Notes: generated by a model from the letters alone, not told the origin. A stretch of DNA of 64,000 nucleotides from Gnetum montanum (GCA_015680685.1 MNCI01023527.1:465883-529882), one strand, 5' to 3'. Positions 10,990 through 23,011 are shown, numbered from the stretch's first letter. Numbers and translations are program-made.

Positions 10990-11820
10990 AAGATCGATAT
11001 ATAAATGTAGCCCAAGCGTCTCCTACTGCAATTGACGGGAAAACAATCTAGAAGAATTATCGTTCTTTGTCCATCCCATCAAATCATGTTTGGATTCATT
11101 TAGCAGTGGATTGTGCTAATGTTGTTGGAGCAGGAGGAGTCTAAAGTGGCACCAGAGACAAATGCACAAGTTCAACGAAACCCTCCGTCATTACAAGCGT
11201 TACTTCTTGCCACAAGAGGAATCTCCCACAACAGTGGCAGTTATTCCTATGTTGTGAACAATCATTTCTACAGTGCTGAATACATGCGAGTAGGCTAGGG
11301 CCTCACTCCACAACTCATGGGAAAAAGATAAGGAAGCTGAAGCCGGCAGAGATGGGATTCTGAAAGGTACAATGCAGTAGAACCGAAAGCTCTGCACTCA
11401 TATGAAATGTGGATTCATAGAGTCTCTTTGAAATCCCATGTTAGTGGAACAAGCCAAGCGGAACTTGATTCAGTGGATTGTACTCAATGGGATCATGAAA
11501 GAAACACATTTGCATTTAGTGGCACTATTGCAGGTTATACGATTAACCAGGGAGACCTGCACCATTAACAGTTACCATTTTGGTGGATGCTAGAATTGTG
11601 CTGAATGTTCGTCTGCCAAGATGAAGATAAAATCAACACATTACCTTCTTTGGTTAAAAAAAACCCGATGCCATTGCTGACGCCTACTATTTTGATGGTG
11701 CTATTGAAACAAATGGACACGACATTATTCTAGATGTTAAATGTAGGAAAAATGCAAGACAAAACCACTATAAGCTCTGCATTTTACGATGCCTTGAATT
11801 TCAACTATTTTAAGAAAGGT
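10990..11820 (+). other. Coding-looking stretch inside the 3' LTR
   Basis: This is the second copy of the stretch at 1530-2345. It contains a 61-codon frame (11113-11298) reading TRGISHNSGSYSYVVNNHFY and, in another frame near 11440-11560, SGTSQAELDSVDCTQWDHE and GTIAGYTINQGDLHH. Comparing both LTR copies should help separate old coding sequence from decay. The protein is not recognised. Confidence 0.35.
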
Positions 11821-12279
11821 CCCCTTAACTATAAATCTAAAAAATTAAATTAAAATGAATTAATTTAGGTATGCATAGTGTAAGATATACATATGACATT
11901 GAGAAAAGGGAAAAAGATATTTTTAGGATTTTCAGGATATTTGTATAACTAAAAGGAGGGATTTAGTTAATTTCCATTTTATTACTTTCAGAAGGATTAA
12001 TAGGGCTTAATGACATTTAGTATTTAAAATTCTAAATAAAAATATTAATTAAAATACATTGGAGATTTTGGATTTATTTTAATTAATTAAATAAATAGAT
12101 TACTTACAAAGGCAATATTTGTAATATTTACACATGCCATTGTTAGCATGATTTTCTCCTAACTTTCTAAATTCCTAACTTCCTAAGTTATAACTTACCT
12201 AACTTGTTGGGCAAGTTAACTTCCTTACTTGGGAGAGAATTTAGCTAAGATATTTTAGAATGTAACTACCTTTGAACCC

Positions 12280-12287
12280 TATAAAAA
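12280..12287 (+). promoter_or_regulatory. TATA-like box in G1 3' LTR
   Basis: TATAAAAA in the context CCCTATAAAAATGCTTCACGG, matching the box at 2812-2819. Confidence 0.55.
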
Positions 12288-13465
12288 TGCTTCACGGTTT
12301 AGAAGGAAAAAAGCGGGGGAACTTTGGAGAAGACATTGATATAACACTTTGGAAGAATACCAGCTAGCACTTTGAGCTCTCACTTGGAGACATTTGGGTC
12401 TTGGGAAGAGCATTTGTAAAGAAGAAAGTGTGAAAGATTGCTTGTAAGATGACTTGCTAAAGAAAAGATTTCAGCCTCTTTGTCATATTTCTTTGAGTTA
12501 TGTTTTATATTTTTTATGTTGTTTAAATTGTTTAGCTAGTGGTTTTGGTAGTATCATCCTTGGCAAGTAATTTTGGGATTTTTGGATCACTCTTATAGTT
12601 CTTGTTGCATAATAGAAGATTTCTATTAAAATTTTGCCATAGAAGCACTTGTTTTTGAAAGCCTTAAGAGAACTTTAGTAGTGAATTTGGTTATTGTGCA
12701 ACGTATAAGAACCGCTATTGGGATTGTTGTAAGAGAGCCTCTACTTGTAGTCATGACATTGAATGATTCAATAGTCAAGAGGGTTCAGAAAATATTTGGT
12801 ATTTTGATGGGACCAGAATAGCTTTATTTTATCTTTAAAGTGAATCTTCGTGGTATTTGAATCAAAAATTTTCAAGTCTTATAAAAGATCTATTGAATGC
12901 AATTATTGACATCCATTATCTAGCCAAAATAGAGTCTTGTACATGGTAGTTTACGCAACAATTTTTTGGTAGCATAGTAGGATTATCTTGAAGAAATTGC
13001 TCATTTGAGCCTTGGAAGTTTGAACAATTCATAGTTATTGAATTTGGGATAGCTTTATTGCGAAGTGTTTACTCGTGTCATTTTACCTTGTTTAAATATT
13101 TGAGGTCCACACAAATCTGCTTTCTTTTTTGTCTATTTCCATCGAATCTTGCTCTATTTCTAGTTTTCTTATGGAACTATCTCTTTCTCTAGGGAAAATT
13201 AGAAGTAGATTCGTAGATTTGTGCTCAAATGTTTTTGCAAAATTTTATTTGTTACAAGTAGGTATTATAAGGACCGCATAGACTAGGCAGTTGAACAAAA
13301 TAGGAACTCAACAACTCACATTACTTGGCAAAGTTGGCTAAATCTTTTTAAGATAAGTCATTTGTAGTTTACACACAAAACAATTGTTTCATTTTTCACA
13401 ACCACATATCGCAAAAGCACACACACATACTCACTTTAACTACTGAGTTTATTTTGAGGTATCTT

Positions 13466-14152
13466 CTTGGTTGTGGTCTCTTCTAAAGATGTTTTCTTCA
13501 GTTTCATCGCAACCTCTAGCTGTTTCTTCTCCAGAGGCATTGCAGATCCTTTCTCCGTTGCTGTTGAAGATCTTTGTTCATTGCTGTTTCCAGCCGAACA
13601 TCTGCGTTCATGACATTCTCCAGTGTTGGACCCCTCATGTCCACCATTCAAACATGAGGGTTCTGCTTTTCCCTTACACCCTTCAGCTCTGTCTTGTAGA
13701 TCTATTTTGTTGAATGTTTCATGTTCGCCTTTGAAATACTATTTGTAATAGTTTTTTCAGTACATCGTCCCACCCCCATTTTTCCTTTGACGAATGGGGC
13801 TCACTTAAATTTTATGAGTGGGAGTTTAAATTTTTTAAGCTGGGACACTATTTATACATGTACTGGCATGCTCATTCCCTTGCCTTTGCAGCTTCAGCTG
13901 CCTGGCTGCATTGCCTAAACACATTGATGGGGGGTGCAACTCCCCGAAAACGTTTTGTGTCACAAAAGACGTTGTGCAATTCTTTAAGATTTCTATTACC
14001 TTCTATTTAACAGTGTTTCTGTTTTACAGTTTCTGCAGTATTTCTCTTAGCCTCCCCGTTCTTTTCCTTGACACACGAGATCAAATCTTTAAAATTTGAA
14101 ATTTGAAATTTAAAATTTTAAAGTTTCTAGCATGCCTTACCATCTCTATATA
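13466..14152. other. Flank between G1 and the Copia element, no gene recognised
   Basis: This ~690-base stretch has short open frames (13471-13713 plus, 13721-13918 plus) without family motifs. Composition is more even than the surroundings. A simple (AAATTT)-like repeat lies at 14090-14122. I see no element end, RNA gene or regulatory motif I can support. Confidence 0.6.
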
Positions 14153-15272
14153 TGGTGGATCATATTTCATACGAATCATGAACTTAGAAGGAGGTTTAAA
14201 TGAATTCTCAAATTTAAAATGCTACTGTCACCAAAGGTACATACAAATTTTATGTGGTCCTCAAACTTGGATCTATCCACAATTAGAGGGTAGAATCATT
14301 GCACACCTCTAGACTTTGTTTCTTCAAAATGTTGTTTGAAAAGCATCATACCTTGTACAAGCTTTGAGCTCTACTATGTAGTGTTTTGTTACTATAAAAC
14401 TAGTTAGCCCTACAAGGTTTCAACAAGCATAAAAATGTGGTTCAGATAATTCCACAACCTTTGCAAAATTGAGCTCAGCACTAAAGTGTTTTAATGACAC
14501 AAAAACACTCAATCTCATAGGATCCTAACAAGCTCAAAAAAGATGTCTCCTTGCAATAAGAACATCAACCCCACATGGCTACAAGTAAAAAATAAGAAGG
14601 AATAAGAAAAGGGTATAACTAAATTTACAAATTCGTGTACTTGAAGCTTAGTATAATTAAACCAAAAAAATGATGTTACAATAAAGAGAAAAAATAAATT
14701 CCATTTAAATAGCCAATGATGAGTCTTTTGATGTATAGTTCTTGGACAATTTCCAAGATTTTCACTTTGTCTTATAGCCTCAAAGTTTCTAAAAAATCCT
14801 TATAATTCATACAATGGTTATCAAATAGCTAGTGTAGATGTCTACTTTGAAGTTTATAAATCTATTTTAGAATGTTCTCAATGCATGAGAGATGTCTACT
14901 TTGGAGTTTAGATAACTATTGTGAGATGTCTTCCTATAGATGTCTACTATTTAAGATAGACATTTGTTATTTCTATGAGACATCTACTCTCTTGAAGCAC
15001 TTTGAGATATGAAGCATTTTTATGACCCTTGGGCTTCTTGGTATTCTTTATAGCATCTTTTTTTAGCTTGAGCCTTCATTTCCATCCATGCTCTCTTATT
15101 ATCCACTTAGACTTCATTTTTTATCTCATCATGGATCTCTTTTTTGAAGTTCATTTCTCAATTTGAAGTCCTTGCTGATAAATTCTTTAATGGCCTTACA
15201 AGATCAAAGTCACATACATACATTCCACATTGTACATTTTCTCTAAGGTTTTGACATACCAAAAGGTCAACA
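14153..15272 (-). repeat. Copia 3' LTR (left copy)
   Basis: On the plus strand it starts TGGTGGATCAT and ends GGTCAACA, so on the element's strand it begins TGTTGACC. It matches the right copy with many small differences. A ~15-base insertion (CATATTTCATACGAAT) separates two GGATCAT/AATCATG-like motifs near 14158-14180, which the right copy lacks. Confidence 0.85.
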
Positions 15273-15288
15273 ATCTCCCCCTTTTTAG
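15273..15288 (-). promoter_or_regulatory. Copia polypurine tract
   Basis: The minus strand reads AAAAAGGGGGAGAT directly before the TGTTGACC of the 3' LTR. This is a textbook Copia plus-strand primer. Confidence 0.85.
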
Positions 15289-15599
15289 TGATGCCCAAAA
15301 CTTTCAAAAAATAGATAATTTTGTTTCATAAAAAAGCTAAAAACTATGGGAAAAATAATTTAACAATTAATCTCTTCCATTTTTAGGACATAAAAAAAGG
15401 AATAGAAAACTCTTTCTAAACATATGTAGATATGTTTTCCTTTTAGATATATAAGTAGTAATTTTTATTTAAAATTAAGATAAAAACTTGATAAGACAAT
15501 GTCCTATCCTCATGTATTTATAGAGAGTAGCAAGTTTCCATTCATCAAGAGGCATGGTGAGATCATCTGCAAGTTAATATTCTATCATAATGAAATCTA

Positions 15600-15880
15600 G
15601 CTTTACATGTCCAATTTAAGAATGATATTGTATGAAATGATTATGAATTTTGATGTTTTTGGTATGAGAATGTTTGATAGGGTTCTTTACCATGTTGATG
15701 GTGTTGTTGTTGTCATAATAAATTGTTGTATATTGGGGTTTAATCCCAAAACCCTTAAGAGTTTCTTTTATCCATAAAATTTGTGCACAAAAACTTGTAG
15801 TTGAAATGTACTCAGCTTTAGTAGTATAAAGCATAGTGGATGTTTGCTTTTTTGTTACCCAAGAGACAAGACTATTTCAT
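15600..15880 (-). pseudogene. Copia RNase H C-terminal part
   Basis: The minus-strand frame 15616-15834 reads TKAEYISTTSFCAQILWIKE (the conserved S-T-x-A-E-Y-I-A region), then IYYDNNNTINMVKNPIKHSH and KIHNHFIQYHS, which is the end of a Copia RNase H (usual form: C-D-N-x-S-A-I, then H-x-R-x-K-H-I-x-x-x-x-H-F). Acidic residues E and D are preserved. The start at MLY is only the first Met in this frame. The domain continues upstream in other frames. Confidence 0.85.
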
Positions 15881-16900
15881 AGAAGATATAAATTTACACT
15901 AGTGTTTTGACAATCATTTGTACAACTTATTGAATCTACATCACAATACCCAACCAAGTCAAGTGGGAGATCCTTTGGATACCAAAGTTCCCAATTAGTA
16001 GCATCTTTTAGATAATGAAAAATACATTTAACTACCTTTAAATGAGATTCTTTGGGATTTTCATAATATCTTGCACAAATTCCTATACTTAATGCTATAT
16101 TTGGCCTACTAGTAGTTAAAGATAGTAGGCTACTTATCATACCTCTATAGAGCTTTAGATCAATAGGTTTTCCTTGATCCTTTTGGCGCTTAAAATTTTC
16201 TACCATAGAATTATTTTTTACCTTTACTTATTCTAGGTTGAATTTGAGTAGAAGGTATTTGATGTACTTAGTTTGACAAATAAAGATTCCATATTTTGTT
16301 TGATTGCTTTAAAATCAAAGAAAACTTTTAAGATTTTCCATCATTCTCATTTTGAATTCTAATTACATGAGATCTAAGAATTTCTTGCATATTGTATCAT
16401 CACTAGCTCCAAAAATAATATCATCAACATAAATTTGAACAATAAGTAAATCATTACCTTCACATTTGAGAAATAAAGTAACATTAGCTCTACCTCTTTC
16501 AAAGCCATTATATGTAAGGTATTAAGAGAGTCTTTCATACCAAGCTCTGGGGGCTTGTTTGAGCTCATAGAGAGCCTTCTTAAGTTTGAAAACATGATTA
16601 GGATTAATGGGATCTAATAATTATTTAGGTTTTTTAACATATACCTCTTCTTCAATGGTCCCATTTAGAAAGGCATAATTCACATTGATTTGATATAGCT
16701 TGATGTTTTTAATCTTACATAGGCCAAAAGAAGTCTAATAGATTCAAGTCTTACAATGGGAGAAAAATTCTTATCAAAATAAATTCCTTCTTGTTGATTA
16801 TATCATTTTGCAACTATTCTTGCTTCATTTTTAATGATGCCATTTTTATCTATTTTGTTCCTAAAACCCATTTTGTGCCAATAATAGGTATATGATTTTG
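15877..16900 (-). pseudogene. Copia reverse transcriptase
   Basis: The frame around 16370-16440 keeps the active site YVDDIIFGASDD, with YVDD at 16420-16431. Upstream on the element, 16540-16900 holds fragments including the [19 protein letters not shown] region in broken form (near 16500-16570). Downstream, 15877-16206 reads LYRGMISSLLSLTTSRPNIA and ESHLKVVKCIFHYLKDATNW, the usual link to RNase H. Several stops (for example near 16330 and 16200) break it. RT copies the element's RNA in the virus-like particle. Confidence 0.85.
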
Positions 16901-16931
16901 TTTAGGTCTTAATTCCCCTACATCATTCCTA

Positions 16932-17120
16932 GTGAATCAACTTAGTTTGTCTCACATGATTGAAATTCATTCTTCTTATTCTTTTTCTTCTTTGAAATTT
17001 TTGGGTTCTAGTTATGAAGGATATGTAGCAAAGGTACATATTTTCTTAGTTTGGCTTCTAGTATGGATCCCATCTTGCACTTTTCCAATGACATCGTTGA
17101 AAGAGTGTGTGATTTACTAA
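16932..17120 (+). other. Plus-strand open frame opposite the Copia pol, probably a shadow
   Basis: This 62-codon frame lies on the strand opposite the RT-integrase linker of the Copia element. It has no motif of its own and is listed only so that the stretch is not mistaken for a gene. Confidence 0.3.
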
Positions 17121-17129
17121 GTTTAGATA

Positions 17130-17830
17130 TTTTAGGTTGAGGTGGAGATATCTTATGCTCATCCTCATGATCCTCCTCATGTTAACTATCTATTTCTGAA
17201 TTTTTATCAATTTGAACCTAGGAGGTGCTAAATAACTTTTGAATAAGAACTCATCATCATTAGGTTGTGGAGAAATATTGTTATTATCATCAATTTTAGC
17301 ATTTATAGTTTTTTTTACCACATTAGTTCTCTTGTTGATGACTCTATATGCACTACTAATGGAAGAGTATCCTAAGAAAATATCTTCAACATTTTTAGGA
17401 TCAAATAATTCATAGGGAGTTTTAGTAGTGAATCTTCTTACTAGTACTATTGGAGATGTAACATGCAGTCTTAACTATTTTTCCAAAAATGATAAGGAAG
17501 ATTTTTTTCATTTAATATGGTTCTTTTGATTTCATTCAAGATCATGTTCTTCCTTTCAACTACACCCTTTTCTTGAGGAGTCATTGTAGCAAACAATTGA
17601 TGAAGAATGCCATTCATTTGATAGTATTATTCAAATTTAGCATTCTTGAATTCGCCTCCATTGTCACTCCTAATGACTTCGATGCCATAACCTTTTTCTT
17701 TATACATCTAATTACAAATTCTTAGAAAATGATCAAATACTTCATCCTTATGATATACAAAGAAAACCCAAGTAAGATGAGGGTATTCATCAACAATGGT
17801 TAGAAAATACATGTTCTTTTCCAACCTAAG
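17130..17830 (-). pseudogene. Copia integrase core
   Basis: On the minus strand the core reads TIVDEYPHLTWVFFV (first D) near 17770-17815, RSDNGGEF (second D) near 17650-17670 and VVERKNMILNE (E) near 17535-17567. The second D and the E are about 35 codons apart, so the D,D(35)E triad is readable. An in-frame stop separates the first D region from the GAG-preintegrase domain upstream. The C-terminal part, 17130-17520, is broken by stops and frameshifts. Confidence 0.85.
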
Positions 17831-17833
17831 AGT

Positions 17834-18055
17834 TTAAGAAGGATCAACCAAATCGATGTGGAGTAAATCTAAGAGATGTGACGTAGAGATGAAATTTTTC
17901 TTACCAAACCTTATCCTTGTTTTCTTTCCTTTTTGGCATGCTTCACAGGTGTTCAAATTGAAATCTTTGAGTTTAGGCAATCCTCTAACCATTTCCTTTG
18001 TCATGAAGGTTTCAAGAATTTCTTTGTTTACGTGGCCTAACTTTCTATCCCACAT
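17834..18055 (-). pseudogene. Copia GAG-preintegrase and integrase zinc region
   Basis: The frame reads MWDRKLGHVNKEILETF, VRGLPKLKDFNLNTCEACQKG and HLLDLLHIDLVDPS. W-H-x-R-L-G-H and C-x-x-C-x-x-G-K form the zinc-binding GAG-preintegrase module that precedes Copia integrase. The zinc-ligand His near the start is mutated to Asp (WDRKLGH), while the second His and both Cys remain. The spelling VRGLPKL..F and CEACQKGK is typical of SIRE-like Copia elements. Confidence 0.88.
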
Positions 18056-18059
18056 ACGA

Positions 18060-19379
18060 GCATCATCTATATTACAGATTAAGCACTTGGATTCAAGGTT
18101 AGGATTATCTCCAAAAATAGTAGTGTAAATATTTTCCTTTCTAGTTCCCTCTATAACAATATTACCAAAAGTAAAATCTTTAATTTTTCAAGTTTCTTTG
18201 GAAAAAATAACCTCAAAATTTGAATTGCAAAGTTGATGGACACTGAGAACATTATGCTTTACCCCTTTAACAAAGAAAACTTTATTTACTATATGTTGAT
18301 CCTTACCTTTTCATCCTATATCAATACCTATTATAGGAACTTCCATGTCATCATAGTTCCATAGTTTTGTTATGAAAAGTATATGAATTGAGACTTATCT
18401 CTTTGCATATGTCTTGAACAACTACTATCAATATACCATGTGATTGTTTTGATAGTAGAGAAAGTAATTTGAGCCATCATATTTTGTTCAAATTTCTTCA
18501 TTTTTTACTTTCAAACTTTCTTTCATTACAAGGAACCTTGTCTAGGCTATTTTTAAAAATACCAAGTGTAATGTTTTATCCATAGATGGAAACAAGCCTG
18601 AACATGTTCAAATTTTCCACAATAAAAGAAATTTAAGATCCTAAATCTAGTTGTATTAACAAACCTAAAAGGATATCTCTTTGAGTAATCTAAAGATGAT
18701 TTGATCTGTACATCCTTTTGCTCTTGGTCTACTTTGAGCTTTTCCTTTGAAATATTTCTTTTTAGTCTACTTAATAACATTTGTTAGCCTTTGAATCTTA
18801 GCCATTAGGTTTGAATTTTATTTCATTGGACTTAAACATTCTAAATTAAGAGTTACAATCTTTGTCTTCTTGTCATGTAGGATTCCTTTCATTTTAATCA
18901 TAGATTTTGAAAGTAAATAACTTCATTGCAAAGAAAGTCATACATTTCTTCTAATGAGATTTCATCTTCTTAATGATGACTTCTTTGATCCTCAATGGCC
19001 TCTTGATTTATCAACGTATGACATAGATGCTGAGTAGCTTCAAATGCATCCTTTTGACTTTCTTTTTTATTTTAGTTATTATTGTTATTATTGATTCTTA
19101 TTTCTTTTCTTGAATTTTCTTCATGTGACCTACACTTGCAATCTTTTTTGGAGGCCCTATGACCTCTTCCATTGCATATCTATCAATATGTAGAAGAGGA
19201 AGTATAATGTTTACCTTTACTTTTGTAGCAAAGGATTTGAATATAGCTTTTCATGAGAAATTTGATGAAGCACATCAATCTCATCTCCAATTTAAGGAGA
19301 TAAATTTGATAGTTTTTGGTGATATAATATTAGTTTCATGTTCCATGTTCATGTTGAAGTTTTCATGTGATATTACTAG
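18060..19379 (-). pseudogene. Copia gag and protease relic
   Basis: This stretch should hold gag and protease. The best piece is the 75-codon frame at 18553-18780, with basic residues and a broken zinc-knuckle-like FYCGKFEHVQACF (C, H and C kept, first C lost). The rest is fragmented, and I cannot place protease motifs with confidence. The short plus-strand frame at 19159-19386 lies opposite and looks incidental. Confidence 0.5.
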
Positions 19380-19391
19380 GCTTTGATACCA
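19380..19391 (-). promoter_or_regulatory. Copia primer-binding site (initiator-Met tRNA)
   Basis: The minus strand reads TGGTATCAAAGC, two bases inside the right LTR. It matches the plant initiator-Met primer site TGGTATCAGAGC at 11 of 12 positions. This fixes the element's direction. Confidence 0.88.
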
Positions 19392-19393
19392 CT

Positions 19394-20482
19394 TGTGGAT
19401 CATGAACATAGAAGGAGGGTTAAATAAGTTCCCTAATTTAAAATGATGTTGTCACCAAAGGTACACATAAATTTTATGTGGTTTTCCAACTTGGGTACAT
19501 CCACACTCAAAGGATAGAAACAATGCACACCTTTATACTTTGTTTCTTCAAAATGTGATTTTAAGTGTACCACATCTTATATAAGGTTTGAGCTTTGTTT
19601 TGGAGTGTTTCATTGGTGTAAAATAACTTAATCCTACAAGGTATTAACAAGGTAAAAAATGTGATTCAGAGGATCCCACAACCTATACAAAAATTGAGCT
19701 CCACATCAAAGTGTTTTGATGTCACAAAAAATACTTAATCCCATAGGATCTTGACAAGCTCAGCAAAGATGTCTTCTTGCAAGGAGCACATCAACTCCGT
19801 AGGGCAATAAGAAATAAAGAAAAGTGAACAAGTTAGGAGTGTAATTGAATTTACAAATCCTTGTACTTGAAGCTTAGTACAATTGAAACAAACAAATGAT
19901 GTTACAAGGAACAACAAAAAAAAATCACTTACAATAGTTGATGATGAGTCTTTTGATAAATAGCTCTTACATAATTTTCAAGATTTTTAGTTTTTTTTAT
20001 AGCCTCAGAGCTTCTAAAAAATTCTTGGAGTTCATGAAACAAGTATCAAATGACTATTGTAGTGATATCTACTTCAAAGTTTAAACATCTATATGAGAAT
20101 GCTCTTAATGTAGGAGAGATGTCTACTTGGGAATGTAGATGTCTACTGTGAAATGTCTTCCTGTAAATGTATACTATGTAAGATAGATGTCTACTATTTC
20201 TACCAAACATGTACTCTCTAGAAGCATTTTATGACCCTTACATTGCTCAATAGTCTTCAAAACATTTTCATTTGGCTTAAGACTTCATTTCCATCCATGC
20301 TCTCATATTGTCCACTTAGTCCTCATTTTGTCATCTCATCGTGAATATCATTTCTGAAGTCCATTTGTCAATTTGAAGTTCTTTGCTGATAAAGTCTCTA
20401 ATGGTCTTGAAATATCATAATCACAAACATATATTCAACGTTCTCCATTTTCTCTAAGGTTTTGACATATCAAAAGCTCACA
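19394..20482 (-). repeat. Copia 5' LTR (right copy)
   Basis: On the plus strand it starts TGTGGATCATG and ends GCTCACA, so on the element's strand it runs TG...CA. It matches 14153-15272. The border next to the primer site is precise. Confidence 0.87.
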
Positions 20483-20519
20483 ATTTTATTTCTTGTACCT
20501 AATTTTGAGAATAACAAAT

Positions 20520-21530
20520 TTTTGTAATTACAGAGATTAGGTTCTTTGCCTTTAGCATCTTCACACAATGAAATCTATAAATATTCTTCAAACCTTGCTC
20601 CACATCATCTCTATCTAATATAATTTTGGCTTCCTAAATTGAGTGTTATCCATCAAGAATCCAAAACCAGAATTTTGGCTTTGATATTTTTATCATGTAA
20701 TGGAGTAAATCCCTTACCACTAAATACCTTATAGAAGATAAGAATACACTCATGAATAATAGTAATAATATTCTTGGACATTTATAATAGAAGTTCTTCA
20801 ACATATTTCATATTCATTGCTTTGATTCTGTACTTATCAAGTGCTTGAGTATATCTATTGATTTTAACTTGATAGTTGGTTGCGAAAGTAGGATGGAAAT
20901 ATCCCATCTCAGTTTTTGCAATCTTGATCCACCTTTCTACAACTCTAATAACATTCGCACTTCTTTTTTGAGATTTATTTTCTAATTTAAATATATTTAT
21001 TAAGGATGGTCCCTCTATAGATATTGTAAGATGCGTTGAAAGAGATATTAGTTGATGTGTGAGTAGTAGCTCATTACATGAATTGTATGGCTGATTCATA
21101 TGATTCATCATATAGAGAAATATAGATGATGTTTTCAAAGTAGATTTCTATTGTAGGAATCCATTTAAATATCCTACAAATTCACCCTCACTTTGGTTAG
21201 AATCAATCATATATGCTCCATATCCTTTCATGATAGTAGATGACCTAGTCCTATCCACATCTAATGGATCAAGAAGAAATCTATCATCATGAAGTATAGC
21301 CCTCAAGGAAGAAATCAACTTCTCTGACTAAATGTAAATCATGTCATTATCCTCCATAGAAGAAACAATCACAATTCCTTCATCTTTGAAGGAACTATTT
21401 TCCATTACCTTTATGAAAATATGAATATAATCGTGTCTTCCATCAAGCTTATAAATGTTCACATATCATGATTCAATAGGATTCATTTGCATCTTAACAT
21501 TCTAAATAATGCTAGCTATTTAATCCTACA
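20520..21530 (-). pseudogene. Unidentified minus-strand coding relic
   Basis: Reading the minus strand from about 21530 to 20520 gives one nearly continuous frame of about 300 codons with few stops. It passes through ENSSFKDEGIVIVSSMEDND, DPLDVDRTRSSTIMKGYGAY and EGEFVGYLNGFLQ. The 118-codon open part (20782-21138) contains VIRVVERWIKIAKTEMGY and NRYTQALDKYRIKAMN. The relic continues as HECILIFYKVFSGKGFTP. I do not recognise it. It ends next to the Copia 5' LTR at 20482, so the Copia insertion may have cut it. A host gene piece or the gag or extra ORF of another element are both possible. Confidence 0.5.
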
Positions 21531-21539
21531 TTGTATCCA

Positions 21540-22830
21540 AGTAAAGGAATATGTTGTACCAGGGTTATCAACCTAATAGGATGAATAAATCATTGAAATA
21601 TAATGGCCAATGATGTTAACTTTGTAAATTTAACCAAACACTTAATGTGATTCCTCTTGTTCAATATTAATAATCTTGAAAAGAATCATGCATGAATGTG
21701 TAGCCTGAAAGGTCATGATATGAACTTCCAATCTAATGAAATAGATATAATTTGTTGAATCAGTGTAGAAGATATATCATCTTAGACTAGATCATGCATA
21801 GTCATGCAACATCCATGATTTAATAAGAAAGAAAACATAAAAGAATATATCATCTTAGACTAGATTATGCACATCCATGATCTCTTGTACACCTAGTATT
21901 GAATGTGTATCCTAAAATAAATGCTTATTACCTAACATGCTACACTTAGGACAGTATCATTATACATAATTAGCTATATTAATCTTATGGATTGAGAACA
22001 TGCACATTTGTGAAACCTCAAGTAATAAACAATAGTTAACATCATCCATCTTGAATTAGGTAAATAGAACATGGCCATTCATCCAATATAAGAGGTGAAG
22101 GAAAACAAGGGGGATAGGTATAAGTGGTATAACATCCATAACACAATGTCTAATGTGACCATGAACAATTGTGCACCCTCCAAGAATTACCTATTTCTAT
22201 GTTTTTTCTATATGAAGCAATGAAATCATGCATAGATGTGCAACCTAGTCATTGGTACACCTAGTATCAAATGTATAGCCTACCACAAATGCTTATTAAT
22301 TGACATGCTACACTCAGGATAGTATGACAATACATAGAAGGAATGATATTTCCTTTATCAAAACATAACTAGATCCATGAATCTTATGGATCAGGAACAT
22401 GCACATTTGTGAAAACTGAAGTAATAAACAATAGTTACCATCATCCAGGCTAAACTAAATAGAGCATGAACCTTCACAATGTATAAAGGGTATAACATCT
22501 ATAACACAATTTCTAATGTGAACATGCATAATCATGCAACCTATCCTATGTGCTACATCTATAGATATGATAATAATTTTAGAGGGTTATTATATATAGG
22601 TATTCCATTTCACTGGGTTTCATAGTTGTGAAACCTCTCCCATGTGAATTTTTTTCAACTTACATCTAATATCGAAAGGTATGTGCCTATTTGTTGCTTC
22701 AAAGAACATATCAATTAATATGTTATGCTATTAATGAAAATATGACAATAATTTTAAAGCATTATGCTATATAGATATCCCATTTTAGTTGTGCAACCTC
22801 TCTCATGTGTGTTTTTTTAGTTTAAGGTGT
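21540..22830. repeat. Degenerate tandem repeats in AT-rich DNA
   Basis: A ~370-base unit occurs at about 21889-22250 and again at 22252-22560: both contain GTACACCTAGTAT, ACATGCTACACT, GAACATGCACATTTGTGAAA and GTAATAAACAATAGTTA in the same order. A second, shorter pair lies at about 22567-22660 and 22739-22825 (TATGA-AATAATTTTA and CAACCTCTC-CATGTG in both). No coding features. It may be the decayed UTR or satellite of an unidentified element. Confidence 0.6.
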
Positions 22831-23011
22831 CATTTCAAAAGATACATTCCTATTTCATCTCTTACATAAGTGAAATGCAACTATTATACTCTCTCATTAT
22901 TCTAACCAAAAGTTCCTAAAAATAACTCAAATGAAAATTTATGCTATTTATACAAAAGTGATAATAATTTTAATGGTTCACATTGAATATATATCATATT
23001 TGAATGGCTTG

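Larger units (their letters stand above)
903..13465 (+). mobile_element. Ty3/Gypsy LTR retrotransposon G1, full-length but decayed
   Basis: Two direct ~3.1 kb repeats (903-3998 and 10367-13465), each starting TGTTGGCA, bracket an internal region with a primer-binding-site relic, protease, RNase H, reverse transcriptase, second RNase H and integrase in sense orientation, then an extra ORF and a polypurine stretch. Protease-RT-RNase H-integrase order defines Gypsy. The primer site resembles the tRNA-Asp type used by Tat/Athila-related elements. In stretches compared by eye the LTRs agree at roughly 90-95%, so the insertion is old. The five bases before the 5' LTR (ATTGT, 898-902) are not found after 13465, so no target-site duplication is visible. 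gag lies largely in the N gap. Confidence 0.9.
10367..13465 (+). repeat. 3' LTR of G1
   Basis: It starts TGTTGGCA and aligns with the 5' LTR to about 13465, where AGGTATCT ends the match. A 120-base sample beginning at the TTTTAAGAAAGG shared by both copies (about 2340 and 11810) differs at six positions, while the more GC-rich part near 11400 differs more, often at former CpG sites. The TATA box is at 12280-12287. The 139-codon minus-strand open frame at 10140-10559 crosses the LTR start and has no protein-family features. Confidence 0.88.
14153..20482 (-). mobile_element. Ty1/Copia LTR retrotransposon, full-length, minus strand
   Basis: Two direct ~1.1 kb LTRs (14153-15272 and 19394-20482) flank an internal region that reads on the minus strand in the order gag, GAG-preintegrase, integrase, RT, RNase H. 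Integrase before RT defines Copia. An initiator-Met primer site lies inside the right LTR and an AAAAAGGGGGAGAT polypurine tract inside the left LTR, both exactly where expected. Stops and frameshifts are frequent. The bases just outside (ATATA on the left, ATTTT on the right) do not form a target-site duplication, so ends have eroded or been rearranged. Confidence 0.93.

Noticed and set aside
13471-14312. Run of short plus-strand open frames as a host gene
   Set aside because: No shared frame, no splice pattern that joins them convincingly and no recognisable motif. The last one overlaps the Copia LTR.
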